Of a DNA stretch of 64,000 nucleotides, positions 27,776 to 35,973 are shown piece by piece. Both the position numbers and the translations under genes were made by a program. The notes below the pieces were generated by a model. The model searched no databases. It was not told where the DNA came from and worked only from the letters and a program-made list of their open reading frames with translations. The DNA comes from Aurantibrevibacter litoralis (GTDB taxonomy: Bacteria > Bacteroidota > Bacteroidia > Flavobacteriales > Flavobacteriaceae), in the NCBI RefSeq assembly GCF_034651555.1, contig NZ_JAYEEQ010000014.1:1-64000 (forward strand), written 5' to 3'. Every line of letters starts with the position of its first letter. The first letter of the stretch is position 1.

Positions 27776-28963
27776 TTAATCTAAAATTTTAGTTACCTGA
27801 CCTGCACCTACAGTTCTACCTCCTTCACGGATAGCAAACCGCAAACCAACACTTAATGCAATTGGTGAAAGCAAATCTACTGTAATTGTTAAGTTATCAC
27901 CAGGCATTACCATTTCTACACCACTAGGAAGGTTTATAGTTCCTGTAACATCTGTAGTTCTAACATAGAATTGCGGACGATAATTATTGTGAAATGGGGT
28001 ATGACGACCACCTTCTTCTTTTTTAAGGATATATACCTCAGCTTCAAATTTGGCATGTGGTTTTACCGAGCCCGGCTTACAAATTACCATACCTCTTTTG
28101 ATCTGGGTCTTATCAATACCTCTCAACAAAATACCAACGTTGTCTCCGGCTTCTCCACGATCCAAAATCTTACGGAACATCTCAACACCTGTAATGGTAG
28201 AGGTCAATTTCTCTGCACCCATACCAATAATTTCTACCGGATCACCTGTATTGGCAATACCTGTTTCAATTCTACCTGTAGCCACTGTACCTCTACCTGT
28301 AATGGTGAACACATCTTCTACAGGCATAAGAAAAGTTTTATCTACATCTCTTTTTGGAAGTTCAATCCATTCGTCAACTGCATCCATTAATTGCATTACA
28401 GTATCCACCCATTTTTGCTCTCCGTTTAAAGCTCCCAATGCAGAACCTGCAATAACAGGACCATTATCACCATCGTATTCATAGAAAGATAAGAGTTCTC
28501 TGATTTCCATTTCTACAAGCTCCAAAAGCTCATCATCATCTACCATATCCACTTTGTTCATAAAAACAACCATTCTTGGAATCCCAACTTGGCGACCTAG
28601 TAGGATGTGTTCACGGGTTTGTGGCATAGGACCATCCGTAGCGGCCACAACAAGAATTGCACCATCCATTTGGGCAGCACCGGTTACCATGTTCTTCACA
28701 TAATCTGCGTGACCTGGACAATCTACGTGCGCATAGTGACGGTTGGCCGTAGAATACTCCACGTGCGATGTATTAATAGTAATACCTCTTTCTTTTTCTT
28801 CGGGTGCATTATCGATAGAATCGAAACTTCTTTTTTCCGAAAGTCCTGCGTTAGCTAATACAGAAGTAATAGCTGCAGTTAATGTAGTTTTACCGTGATC
28901 CACGTGTCCAATTGTGCCAATATTCAAGTGGGGTTTGGAACGATTAAAGGTTTCCTTTGCCAT
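27776..28963 (-). CDS. tuf: Elongation factor Tu
   Basis: A 395-residue EF-Tu of standard length. G motifs are clear: GHVDHGKTTLTAAI, RGITINTSHVEY, DCPGHADYVKNM, NKVDMVDD and SALGALNG. Domains II and III follow (GRGTVATGRIETG, EEGGRHTPFHNNYRPQFYVR). It delivers aminoacyl-tRNA to the ribosome as a GTP complex. Flanked by tRNA-Thr upstream and tRNA-Trp downstream on the same strand, so mature mRNA probably arises by tRNA processing. Confidence 0.99.
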   Translation of the reverse strand: MAKETFNRSKPHLNIGTIGHVDHGKTTLTAAITSVLANAGLSEKRSFDSIDNAPEEKERGITINTSHVEYSTANRHYAHVDCPGHADYVKNMVTGAAQMDGAILVVAATDGPMPQTREHILLGRQVGIPRMVVFMNKVDMVDDDELLELVEMEIRELLSFYEYDGDNGPVIAGSALGALNGEQKWVDTVMQLMDAVDEWIELPKRDVDKTFLMPVEDVFTITGRGTVATGRIETGIANTGDPVEIIGMGAEKLTSTITGVEMFRKILDRGEAGDNVGILLRGIDKTQIKRGMVICKPGSVKPHAKFEAEVYILKKEEGGRHTPFHNNYRPQFYVRTTDVTGTINLPSGVEMVMPGDNLTITVDLLSPIALSVGLRFAIREGGRTVGAGQVTKILD

Positions 28964-29018
28964 GTTAAATTAATTTTAATCTTTAGTTTATATTAGTGTA
29001 CAAATTATGCTTTTATTG

Positions 29019-29090
29019 AGCCAATGATGAGATTTGAACTCATGACCTCTTCCTTACCAAGGAAACGCTCTACCCCTGAGCTACACCGGC
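29019..29090 (-). tRNA. trnT: tRNA-Thr (anticodon GGT)
   Basis: A 72-nt cloverleaf: acceptor GCCGGTG/CATTGGC, D-arm TAGCTCAGGGGTAGAGC, anticodon arm TTTCC-TTGGTAA-GGAAG and T-loop TTCAAAT. No encoded CCA. Lies 55 bases upstream of tuf and is probably cotranscribed with it. Confidence 0.95.
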
Positions 29091-29264
29091 GTAAAGTGCT
29101 GTTTGAAAATCCCTTAGTTATTTTCTTAGGATTGTATTTTTCCCAATTACCGAAAAAACACTTTTTTTGTTATTATAACAAAAGAATCCTTTTCGATACA
29201 GCCATATCAACCTAAATAATCAGCAATATTAAACGAAGTTCGTTGCCATAACTGACCATTATTG

Positions 29265-29337
29265 AGCGGGAGACCGGGTTCGAACCGGCGACATTCAGCT
29301 TGGAAGGCTGACGCTCTACCAACTGAGCTACTCCCGC
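29265..29337 (-). tRNA. trnG: tRNA-Gly (anticodon TCC)
   Basis: A 73-nt cloverleaf with acceptor GCGGGAG/CTCCCGC, D-arm TAGCTCAGTTGGTAGAGC, anticodon arm TCAGC-CTTCCAA-GCTGA and T-loop TTCGAAC. Second from the 3' end in the four-tRNA cluster before tuf. Confidence 0.95.
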
Positions 29338-29471
29338 TTTTACTATTCAAAATTTCAAATTTCAGATGCCTTTCATCTACTGTGAAAAACATTTTATCTT
29401 TCGCTAGTATCGTACGCTTGTCTTGCAAAAAGCGCAATCTTAACGAGCAAGGAAACTTACATTTCACCTTG

Positions 29472-29553
<82 letters not shown>

Positions 29554-29662
29554 TCTCTTTTTGCCTATTTTTTTAAAAAGAACATTTACAACCCTTGAAA
29601 AAAACGAACTTTATGGTGAATACACAAAAATTTATATCACCCTACTTTTGTCGTTCATAGCT

Positions 29663-29721
29663 CATTTCAACGCCTCAAGAAGCTTTCAAACTCCTCTTTC
29701 TGATGAGCCGATAGAGGGACT
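29663..29721 (-). pseudogene. Remnant of a second tRNA-Thr 3' end
   Basis: This 59-base stretch nearly repeats 29770-29828, which covers the last 16 nt of the intact tRNA-Thr(TGT) plus about 43 bases of its 3' flank; about eight mismatches by eye. Both contain TGATGAGCCGATAGAGGGAC. After 29721 the tRNA sequence is lost. It looks like the residue of a tandem tRNA duplication or of an integration event at the tRNA 3' end. Confidence 0.75.
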
Positions 29722-29812
29722 TCCCTCGACCAAACTCGGGATAAACTTCTCGTCCCCTTGTTTTAACCTAATTTCAATATCTCATGAAGCTTTCAAACGC
29801 TTCTTTTTGATG

Positions 29813-29886
29813 AGCCGATAGAGGGACTCGAACCCACGACCTGCTGATTACAAATCAGCTGCTCTAGCCAGCTGAGCTACATCGGC
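29813..29886 (-). tRNA. trnT: tRNA-Thr (anticodon TGT)
   Basis: A 74-nt cloverleaf with acceptor GCCGATG/TATCGGC, D-arm TAGCTCAGCTGGCTAGAGC, anticodon arm GCTGA-TTTGTAA-TCAGC and T-loop TTCGAGT. First gene of the tRNA cluster, 98 bases after the hpf gene in the same direction. Confidence 0.95.
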
Positions 29887-29984
29887 TTTTAACCCTTTTT
29901 TACACAAAAAAGTCCGCTATTTCTAACGGACTGCAAATGTAGATATATTTTTATTTAATCAAAACATTTTTACAAAAATTTTAA

Positions 29985-30287
29985 TTACGCCTGAACCCTA
30001 AATTTTTCTTTCCTTTTCACTAATTTTCTTTCTAAAGAACTGCAAGCAGAATCTACGGCTTCCTCAAAGGATTTGCATTGTTTTTTTACGATAAATTTAT
30101 CCTTTGGCACGTGTACTTTAATCTCTACGACTTTATTTTCTTTTGAACTGGTATTTTCTACCTTTAAATATACGTCGGAACTAATAACCCGATCGTAAAA
30201 AAGTTCTAACTTATCCAGTCTGTTTTGAATAAATCCGATAAGCTTACCGTCTGCCGTAAAATTCACCGATTGTGCGTTTACTTTCAT
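29985..30287 (-). CDS. hpf: Ribosome hibernation-promoting factor (HPF/YfiA family, short form)
   Basis: I choose the ATG at 30287 (100 residues, MKVNAQSVNFTADG); the longer frame begins at a TTG. The beta-alpha-beta-beta-beta-alpha HPF fold is indicated by LIGFIQNRLDKLELFYDRV, VYLKVEN, VVEIKVHVP and a basic C-terminal helix (SLERKLVKRKEKFRVQA). It binds the 30S decoding region during stationary phase or stress. It lacks the long-HPF dimerisation domain, so by length it is a short form. Located after xerC (42-base gap) and before the tRNA cluster. Confidence 0.92.
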   Translation of the reverse strand: MKVNAQSVNFTADGKLIGFIQNRLDKLELFYDRVISSDVYLKVENTSSKENKVVEIKVHVPKDKFIVKKQCKSFEEAVDSACSSLERKLVKRKEKFRVQA

Positions 30288-30329
30288 AGAATGAAGATTT
30301 AAAAAATTAAACAAAAAAAGCAGGAAGTA

Positions 30330-31220
30330 TTACTTCTTACTTCGTGGATGGGTCGCCGAGTGCACTTTCATTAACTCCGCAATACCACTATGGGTATACA
30401 CCTGTGTGGAGGCTAAACTAGAGTGCCCCAACAATTCTTTCACCGAGTTTAAATCTGCTCCCATATTCAGTAAATGGGTAGCAAAGGTATGTCTTAAAAT
30501 ATGCGGACTCCTTTTTGACTTAGAGGAGACTTTACTAAAATAACTATTTATTATTCGATAAACAAGCGTCTCGTACATTTTGTAACCGCTCTTCAACAAA
30601 AAAATATACTCCACGTCTACAATGCTGTTCAGATTATTTCTGGCCTCTATGTACTTTGAAAAAAGGTGCGCCGTTGAAGGTAATAACGGGATAATGCGTT
30701 CCTTATTTCTTTTTCCCACCACTTTTAGTGTGCGGTTTAAAATATCGACATCATGTGGCTTAATATGTATCAGTTCTGCCCTACGAATGCCTGTGGTGTA
30801 GAACAATTCTATGATCAACAAATCCCTTACAGACTCAAAACTGCCATCTGTTGGTAATTGAAGTAGTACATCGTTCATTTCTGTTTCAGAAAAAGGAACA
30901 TCTACTTTTTTTGAGGTTTTTAAGGCGATGTGTTTAGCTAATGGATTTATCTGAATACGCTCTATCCTATGAAGAAATTTATAATAGGCTTTTAAAGATG
31001 CTACTTTCCTATTTATGGATCTATTCGAAATCTTTTTATCCACTAGACTTACGATCCAATTCCTTACCAAAGTGTAGGGCACCTCTTCAATGGTGTCTAG
31101 CCTGTATGTGGTGGAACAAAATGTGGAAAAATCAATAATATCCCTTTCATAAGCCCGTATGGTATGAAGGGAATAGTTCTTTTCATGAGACAAATAGTTT
31201 ATGAAAGAGGTCAATGACAT
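30330..31220 (-). CDS. xerC: Tyrosine recombinase, XerC-like
   Basis: I use the ATG at 31220 (296 residues); the codon at 31226 is TTG. The SAM-like N-terminal domain (FINYLSHEKNYSLHTIRAYE) is followed by the catalytic domain with the Arg motif TTGIRRAELIHI, HILRHTFATHLLNMGAD and LGHSSLASTQVYTH containing the HxxR, H and nucleophilic Tyr. XerC/XerD resolve chromosome dimers at dif. The length, the chromosomal context between rpsU and hpf, and the lack of any phage gene nearby indicate the housekeeping enzyme rather than a mobile integrase. The IntI-specific extra helix is not recognised. Confidence 0.92.
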   Translation of the reverse strand: MSLTSFINYLSHEKNYSLHTIRAYERDIIDFSTFCSTTYRLDTIEEVPYTLVRNWIVSLVDKKISNRSINRKVASLKAYYKFLHRIERIQINPLAKHIALKTSKKVDVPFSETEMNDVLLQLPTDGSFESVRDLLIIELFYTTGIRRAELIHIKPHDVDILNRTLKVVGKRNKERIIPLLPSTAHLFSKYIEARNNLNSIVDVEYIFLLKSGYKMYETLVYRIINSYFSKVSSKSKRSPHILRHTFATHLLNMGADLNSVKELLGHSSLASTQVYTHSGIAELMKVHSATHPRSKK

Positions 31221-31265
31221 TCTCAAATTTACAAAAGATTTGTCATGATAAATGGGTATAAAAGC

Positions 31266-31290
31266 AAAATCCCGTAAAAAACGGGATTTT
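31266..31290 (-). terminator. Terminator after rpsU
   Basis: AAAATCCCGT and ACGGGATTTT form a perfect 10-bp stem around a five-A loop, in the gap between rpsU and xerC. On the minus strand the stem ends in TTTT, so it should terminate or attenuate rpsU transcripts. Confidence 0.85.
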
Positions 31291-31316
31291 GTATACTACA
31301 AAAAATAAAGTGCCTT

Positions 31317-31511
31317 TTATTGCTCTTCTTTATCTCTTAAACCCTGAATATATTGGGCTTTCTGAATCTGTGCTCTGCGTTCTACTGAGGGTTTTATAAA
31401 CTGCTGTCTTTTTCTCAATTGACGCATTGTCCCTGTTTTGTCGAACTTACGCTTAAAACGTTTCAGTGCTCGATCGATGTTTTCTCCTTCTTTAATAGGT
31501 ATAATTAACAT
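31317..31511 (-). CDS. rpsU: Ribosomal protein bS21
   Basis: A 64-residue basic protein with the S21 pattern MLIIPIKEGENIDRALKRFK, RRKFDKTG-type segment (KFDKTGTMRQLRKR) and ERRAQIQKAQYIQGLR. In Flavobacteriia bS21, with bS18 and bS6, holds the 3' end of 16S rRNA so that most genes do not use Shine-Dalgarno pairing. Unlike almost every other gene here, this one has a strong Shine-Dalgarno, consistent with known autoregulation of rpsU in that group. It has its own terminator 27 bases downstream. Confidence 0.97.
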   Translation of the reverse strand: MLIIPIKEGENIDRALKRFKRKFDKTGTMRQLRKRQQFIKPSVERRAQIQKAQYIQGLRDKEEQ

Positions 31512-31520
31512 TGGCTACAA

Positions 31521-31528
31521 CCTCCTTT
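31521..31528 (-). promoter_or_regulatory. Strong Shine-Dalgarno of rpsU
   Basis: AAAGGAGG on the minus strand lies 9 bases before the ATG at 31511. It is the best Shine-Dalgarno I see in the window, in a phylum where such sites are rare. A -7-like TATATTTG occurs upstream (31546-31553 on the complementary strand). Confidence 0.85.
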
Positions 31529-31579
31529 CTTTAAAATTAAGAATGCAAATATAAAAGCAAATAATGAAATAGCCGCTAT

Positions 31580-32719
31580 TTATTTTAAAATATTCTTTGC
31601 GATTACTACTTTTTGTATTTCTGTAGTGCCTTCCCCTATGGTACACAATTTGGCATCTCTATAAAATTTCTCTACCGGAAAATCTTTGGTGTATCCATAT
31701 CCCCCATGAATCTGAACCGCCTCATTGGCAGCCTTTACACAAACTTCTGAGGCAAACATTTTGGCCATAGCACTTAACTTGGTCATGTTTCTACCTTCAT
31801 TCTTAAGAAATGCAGCTTTATGCAGCAACAGTTCGGCGGCTTCAATTTCTGTAGCCATATCGGCCAGTTTAAAAGAAATGCCTTGAAACTGACTTATGGG
31901 TTTTCCAAATTGAATTCGTTCTTTAGAATATTGTAGTGCTGCTTCATAGGCGCCTTTAGCAATACCCAAAGAAAGAGCCGCAATCGAAATGCGACCGCCA
32001 TCCAGTATTTTCATTGATTGCACAAACCCATTCCCTACCTCGCCTAATCGATTTGCATCCGGTATTTTACAGTTGTTAAATACCAGTTCGGCAGTTTCGC
32101 TGGCACGCATACCTAACTTATTTTCCTTTTTTCCACTGCTAAAACCGGGGGTACGCTTTTCTAGTACAAAAGCCGTCATACCATGACTGTCACCCTTGGA
32201 TCCGGTTCGGGCTATAACCACAGCCACATCCCCGCTTTTCCCGTGGGTAATAAAATTTTTTGAGCCATTAATAATCCAACAATCTCCATCCTTTATTGCC
32301 GTGGTATTCATCCCTCCTGCATCGGAGCCCGTATTGTGTTCCGTGAGCCCCCAAGCACCAATCCACTCACCTGTTGCCAATTTCGGTATCCATTTTAACT
32401 TTTGGGTATCATTACCAAAAGATAGTATGTGATTGGTGCATAATGAATTATGCGCGGCAATAGACAGCCCAATAGAAGGGTCTACTTTTGAAATTTCCTC
32501 TATAATAGCAGCGTATTCATGGTAGCCAAATCCGGAACCTCCTAATTCCATTGGAACCAAAACACCCATAAAACCCATTTTACCGGCTTTTTTTAATACT
32601 TCTACAGGAAAAAATTGAGTCTCGTCCCATTCCATAATGTAGGGTCTTATATGTTGTTCCGCAAATTCCTTTGCCGAACTAGCGACCATTTGCTGGGTTT
32701 CTGAGTAATCAAAACTCAT
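31580..32719 (-). CDS. Acyl-CoA dehydrogenase
   Basis: I favour the ATG at 32719 (379 residues, MSFDYSETQQMVASSAKEFA), which gives the typical short-chain acyl-CoA dehydrogenase length and start; an ATG at 32743 adds eight residues and a TTG at 32752 three more. Family motifs include GAWGLTEHNTGSDAGGMNT (FAD/substrate loop), RISIAALSLGIAKGAYEAAL, and EVCVKAANEAVQIHGGYGY plus YRDAKLCTIGEGTTEIQ near the C-terminus, where the catalytic Glu region lies. It oxidises acyl-CoA to enoyl-CoA, passing electrons to ETF. Chain-length specificity cannot be set from sequence alone; isovaleryl- or butyryl-type activity are both possible. The gene follows the HHH gene with almost no gap. Confidence 0.93.
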   Translation of the reverse strand: MSFDYSETQQMVASSAKEFAEQHIRPYIMEWDETQFFPVEVLKKAGKMGFMGVLVPMELGGSGFGYHEYAAIIEEISKVDPSIGLSIAAHNSLCTNHILSFGNDTQKLKWIPKLATGEWIGAWGLTEHNTGSDAGGMNTTAIKDGDCWIINGSKNFITHGKSGDVAVVIARTGSKGDSHGMTAFVLEKRTPGFSSGKKENKLGMRASETAELVFNNCKIPDANRLGEVGNGFVQSMKILDGGRISIAALSLGIAKGAYEAALQYSKERIQFGKPISQFQGISFKLADMATEIEAAELLLHKAAFLKNEGRNMTKLSAMAKMFASEVCVKAANEAVQIHGGYGYTKDFPVEKFYRDAKLCTIGEGTTEIQKVVIAKNILK

Positions 32720-32757
32720 TGTTGAAAGCGTATCCGTAATCATTCGTAGCAATTTTT

Positions 32758-33648
32758 TTATAACTGCAAATATAATTTAATTCTATCAATCTTTTCTGAA
32801 GGGAATCCCTCAATCTGTTGTAGTTCATTGAAGGATTGTATCCTTCCCGAAGTTGCTCTATATGCTACAATGTTACGAGCCAATTCATTGGGTATATAAA
32901 TTAGTTTTGCTATTTCCGCAGCAGAAGCGGTATTGATATTAATTGGAGTTATTTCCGGGGTACTTAAAACGCTAAATCGCTCTAAAACGCTATCTACCAC
33001 ATCAACATCTAACCCATATACATCGTACAACTGATTATTCACAAAAAAGCCACCCAGCCGATCTCTGAATTTAACGATGCGCTGTGATAAGGTTTTGCCA
33101 ATGCCATGTACCACCATTAGATCTTCTGCGGTGGCGCTATTCAAATCTTTTGTTTCAAAAGAAAGATTTTTTATTACGCTATTTTGATGATTGGATCGCA
33201 CTTTTTGGTGCACCTTAGTTTCATTTTCGGAAAGTGCCCAGTCCGGAAATTTAAAATAAGGTGCTATTTCGTTCAAGAGAGAATCTGACACTAATGTCAC
33301 AGTTTGAAACTCTTCTGCCGATTTTACAAATTTATTAGCGGCTCTAAAAGCATGTAAGCGATCTATTTCATCGGGAGACATCCCCAGCGTGTAGCCTTTG
33401 TAATCGGTAACAAAATTTGGATTGAAGGGATATAATGTAAACGTGTTTTGGACAGCCATTTTTTCTTTTATGGCATTTATGTATTCTTGTTCCTCAATAT
33501 TCAGCAGTACGCTTTCCGATCCTTTTTTAAAAGGTATCAGGGGAGTGAGCATAGATCCTAGCTGCAGTACTACGATAATCAGGAATAAAAATAAAATCCC
33601 ACGACGTTCTTGCGCATCGAACTTAAAATAGGATTTAAAAAAACTCAT
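32758..33648 (-). CDS. Membrane-anchored helix-hairpin-helix (ComEA-like) protein
   Basis: A 296-residue protein with one N-terminal transmembrane segment (GILFLFLIIVVLQLGSMLTPL) and two or more helix-hairpin-helix motifs: DLNSATAEDLMVVHGIGKTL and NINTASAAEIAKLIYIPNEL, plus a third at RIQSFNELQQIEGFP. HhH motifs bind DNA backbone non-specifically; ComEA proteins bind incoming DNA in competence. The long linker (about 50-160) is unlike typical ComEA, so I call it ComEA-like only. Lies directly upstream of the acyl-CoA dehydrogenase with which it is likely cotranscribed. Confidence 0.85.
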   Translation of the reverse strand: MSFFKSYFKFDAQERRGILFLFLIIVVLQLGSMLTPLIPFKKGSESVLLNIEEQEYINAIKEKMAVQNTFTLYPFNPNFVTDYKGYTLGMSPDEIDRLHAFRAANKFVKSAEEFQTVTLVSDSLLNEIAPYFKFPDWALSENETKVHQKVRSNHQNSVIKNLSFETKDLNSATAEDLMVVHGIGKTLSQRIVKFRDRLGGFFVNNQLYDVYGLDVDVVDSVLERFSVLSTPEITPININTASAAEIAKLIYIPNELARNIVAYRATSGRIQSFNELQQIEGFPSEKIDRIKLYLQL

Positions 33649-33822
33649 AGGTCAATATTAGGCGTTATCGCCTACAAAATACGAATCAATTTAATAGCTA
33701 CCACGTGTATAGGAAAGAATAACCTCTCCAGCATAAAGTTTTTATAAAACCTGTAAGAACGCTATACGCATCTTTTAGAAGCTATTTACCGCCTAAGGCG
33801 TTGTATTCAAGATTACATTCTA

Positions 33823-35892
33823 CTATTTTACGGCTTTCTGAATTTTAAACAACTCGTTGGCTTTAAGCTTTCTAAAATATTCATTGAGATCGGCTCGTAC
33901 TTCGCCAGACATAAGGTATAACCCTATAATATTGGGAAAGGACATGGCTAGAATCATCATATCTGAAAAATCTAGTACTGCGCCTAAACTTACCGACGCG
34001 CCTATGACGACAAATACTAAGAAGACCATTTTGTAAATAAATTCGGTTTTCTTACTCTTACCAAAAAGATACGTCCATGCCCGCATACCATAGTAAGACC
34101 ACGAAATCATAGTAGAAAAGGCAAATAAAAACACCGCCAATGCAAGCACATACGGAAACCAAGAAATCTGACTTGCAAAGGCATCTGAGGTCAACTGGGC
34201 TCCTGCCATGCCTTCTACTTCATGCATTCCGGTAAAAATAAGGACTAAAGCGGTTAGTGTACACACTACCACAGTATCTATAAAAGGTTCTAATAACGCC
34301 ACAAATCCTTCTGAAGGCGGATGATTTGTTTTAGCCGTACTATGGGCAATGGCGGCAGAGCCCACGCCCGCTTCATTGGAAAATGCGGCTCGTTGAAATC
34401 CAATGACCAATACCCCAATAATCCCTCCTTTTAAAGCCGACGGATTAAAGGCTCCTGAAAAAATGGCTGAAAATGCCGGGCCAATATTCTCAATATTCAT
34501 TATAATTACTGCCAATGCGGCCACGATATAAATAGAGGCCATGATAGGAACAATTTTTCCGGTTACCTTAGCAATACTGCTAATACCACCAATAATAACC
34601 ACACCAACAAGTATCGCCGTAACAACACCAAACCAAAATCCTTGACCTTCTAACGCCGGAAACTGGCCCGCCAATTGCTCAAAAGACTGATTGGCCTGAA
34701 ACATATTGCCGCCACCAAATGAAGCACCAACAGCTAATACTGCAAACAAACCGGCCAATATTCTACCTAATCCTTTTAAGTTCCGTTTTTCTAGGCCATA
34801 CCGGAGATAATTCATTGGGCCGCCAAAAACACGACCATCGGGTAATATATCCCGGTATTTAACCCCTAAGGTACACTCTACAAACTTGGAAGACATGCCT
34901 AGAAATCCACAAACAATCATCCAAAAAGTGGCTCCGGCGCCCCCTAGGGATACCGCCACCGCTACCCCTGCAATATTTCCCAGACCCACGGTTCCAGAGA
35001 CTGCGGTTGCCAAAGCTTGAAAATGCGTTACTTGTCCGGGTGCATTGGGGTCATCATACCTTCCTTTAGCTAAATCAATGGCATGCCGAAAGCCGCGAAT
35101 ATTAATAAAACCCATTCGAAGCGTAAAAAAAGTAGCACCAAGCACCAGCCAAATCACTATAAACGGAATTCCTTTGCTAATGGGATCTCCATTAGGATGC
35201 GTAAGCACTATAGGGGTATCGTACACAATCTCTGCAAAATAATGGGCACCTTGTTCTATGACGTGCTTTTGATTTTCCGAGTTATAAATTACCTTACTTT
35301 CAGCCGTAAGATGGCGTATAACACCATTGCCCGTGGCTGTAATGGTTTCATCTGTGCCATTTTCTTGAGATATAATAGCAATCTCATCGCCTTTAACTAC
35401 TTTTTCGCCTTCTTGTTTCAACCATTTTTTTAGGATAAATTTATTAGACACATCGGGCGACCAGTTCGGAATGCCAATCAATTTTACATCGGCATATACT
35501 TTAGGATCGTATAATCCAGTAGCTGCAAAAGGATCCCAAAAAAGAACCGAACCCAACGCACCCACCGCCGGGGTCATAAACCCATTAAAAACTTCGGTAA
35601 TGGACTGTGTTTCTACCTTAACTATCTTGGTAACAGATGCTCCTTTACTATCTGTAACCGTAACACGATACGGTATTCCCTCGGTTAGCCCTATAGCTCT
35701 TTTAGAGGTTTGGGCAGTGCTTTGGTTACTCCATTTATAGGTATAGGGCGGTGTACCGCCGCTCACCTCCAAATCAACAGCGCCATCATTTATGGTATTA
35801 GAGGTATTTAGAATGGTCTCCTGCACCCGAAGTTCCTGAGCGATAGCTAAGCCACTGAAAAAGAAGACAAAAAGAAATATAAATCTGTTCAT
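33823..35892 (-). CDS. AGCS-family sodium:amino-acid (alanine) symporter with exported SprB-like and lipoyl-like domains
   Basis: A 689-residue protein. The transporter core (about 240-680) is a normal alanine/glycine:cation symporter: GFINIRGFRHAIDLAKGRYD, ALATAVSGTVGLGNIAGVAV (Na+/substrate loop), GMSSKFVECTLGVKYRD, FSNEAGVGSAAIAHSTAKT and about ten membrane helices. Unusually the N-terminus has a signal peptide (FIFLFVFFFSGLAIAQE), then an SprB/PKD-like beta domain (about 20-95, SGGTPPYTYKWSN), a first membrane-like segment (FMTPAVGALGSVLFW), and a biotinyl/lipoyl-like hammerhead (about 150-225, WLKQEGEKVVKGDEIAIISQ) whose usual modified Lys is replaced by a QENGTDE turn. These domains should face the periplasm. 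The function of the extras is unknown. Monocistronic by spacing. Confidence 0.9.
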   Translation of the reverse strand: MNRFIFLFVFFFSGLAIAQELRVQETILNTSNTINDGAVDLEVSGGTPPYTYKWSNQSTAQTSKRAIGLTEGIPYRVTVTDSKGASVTKIVKVETQSITEVFNGFMTPAVGALGSVLFWDPFAATGLYDPKVYADVKLIGIPNWSPDVSNKFILKKWLKQEGEKVVKGDEIAIISQENGTDETITATGNGVIRHLTAESKVIYNSENQKHVIEQGAHYFAEIVYDTPIVLTHPNGDPISKGIPFIVIWLVLGATFFTLRMGFINIRGFRHAIDLAKGRYDDPNAPGQVTHFQALATAVSGTVGLGNIAGVAVAVSLGGAGATFWMIVCGFLGMSSKFVECTLGVKYRDILPDGRVFGGPMNYLRYGLEKRNLKGLGRILAGLFAVLAVGASFGGGNMFQANQSFEQLAGQFPALEGQGFWFGVVTAILVGVVIIGGISSIAKVTGKIVPIMASIYIVAALAVIIMNIENIGPAFSAIFSGAFNPSALKGGIIGVLVIGFQRAAFSNEAGVGSAAIAHSTAKTNHPPSEGFVALLEPFIDTVVVCTLTALVLIFTGMHEVEGMAGAQLTSDAFASQISWFPYVLALAVFLFAFSTMISWSYYGMRAWTYLFGKSKKTEFIYKMVFLVFVVIGASVSLGAVLDFSDMMILAMSFPNIIGLYLMSGEVRADLNEYFRKLKANELFKIQKAVK

Positions 35893-35973
35893 AGGTCTAC
35901 AAAATTGGTTTGTAATGGCAAACGGTACGGCAATATCACTAAATTATTTTCGAATTCAAATAATTTTCAAGAA

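Noticed and set aside
30330..31220. The XerC-like gene as an integron integrase for the cassette-like island
   Set aside because: It is 20 kb away, sits in the conserved rpsU-xerC-hpf context and shows no recognisable IntI-specific insertion.
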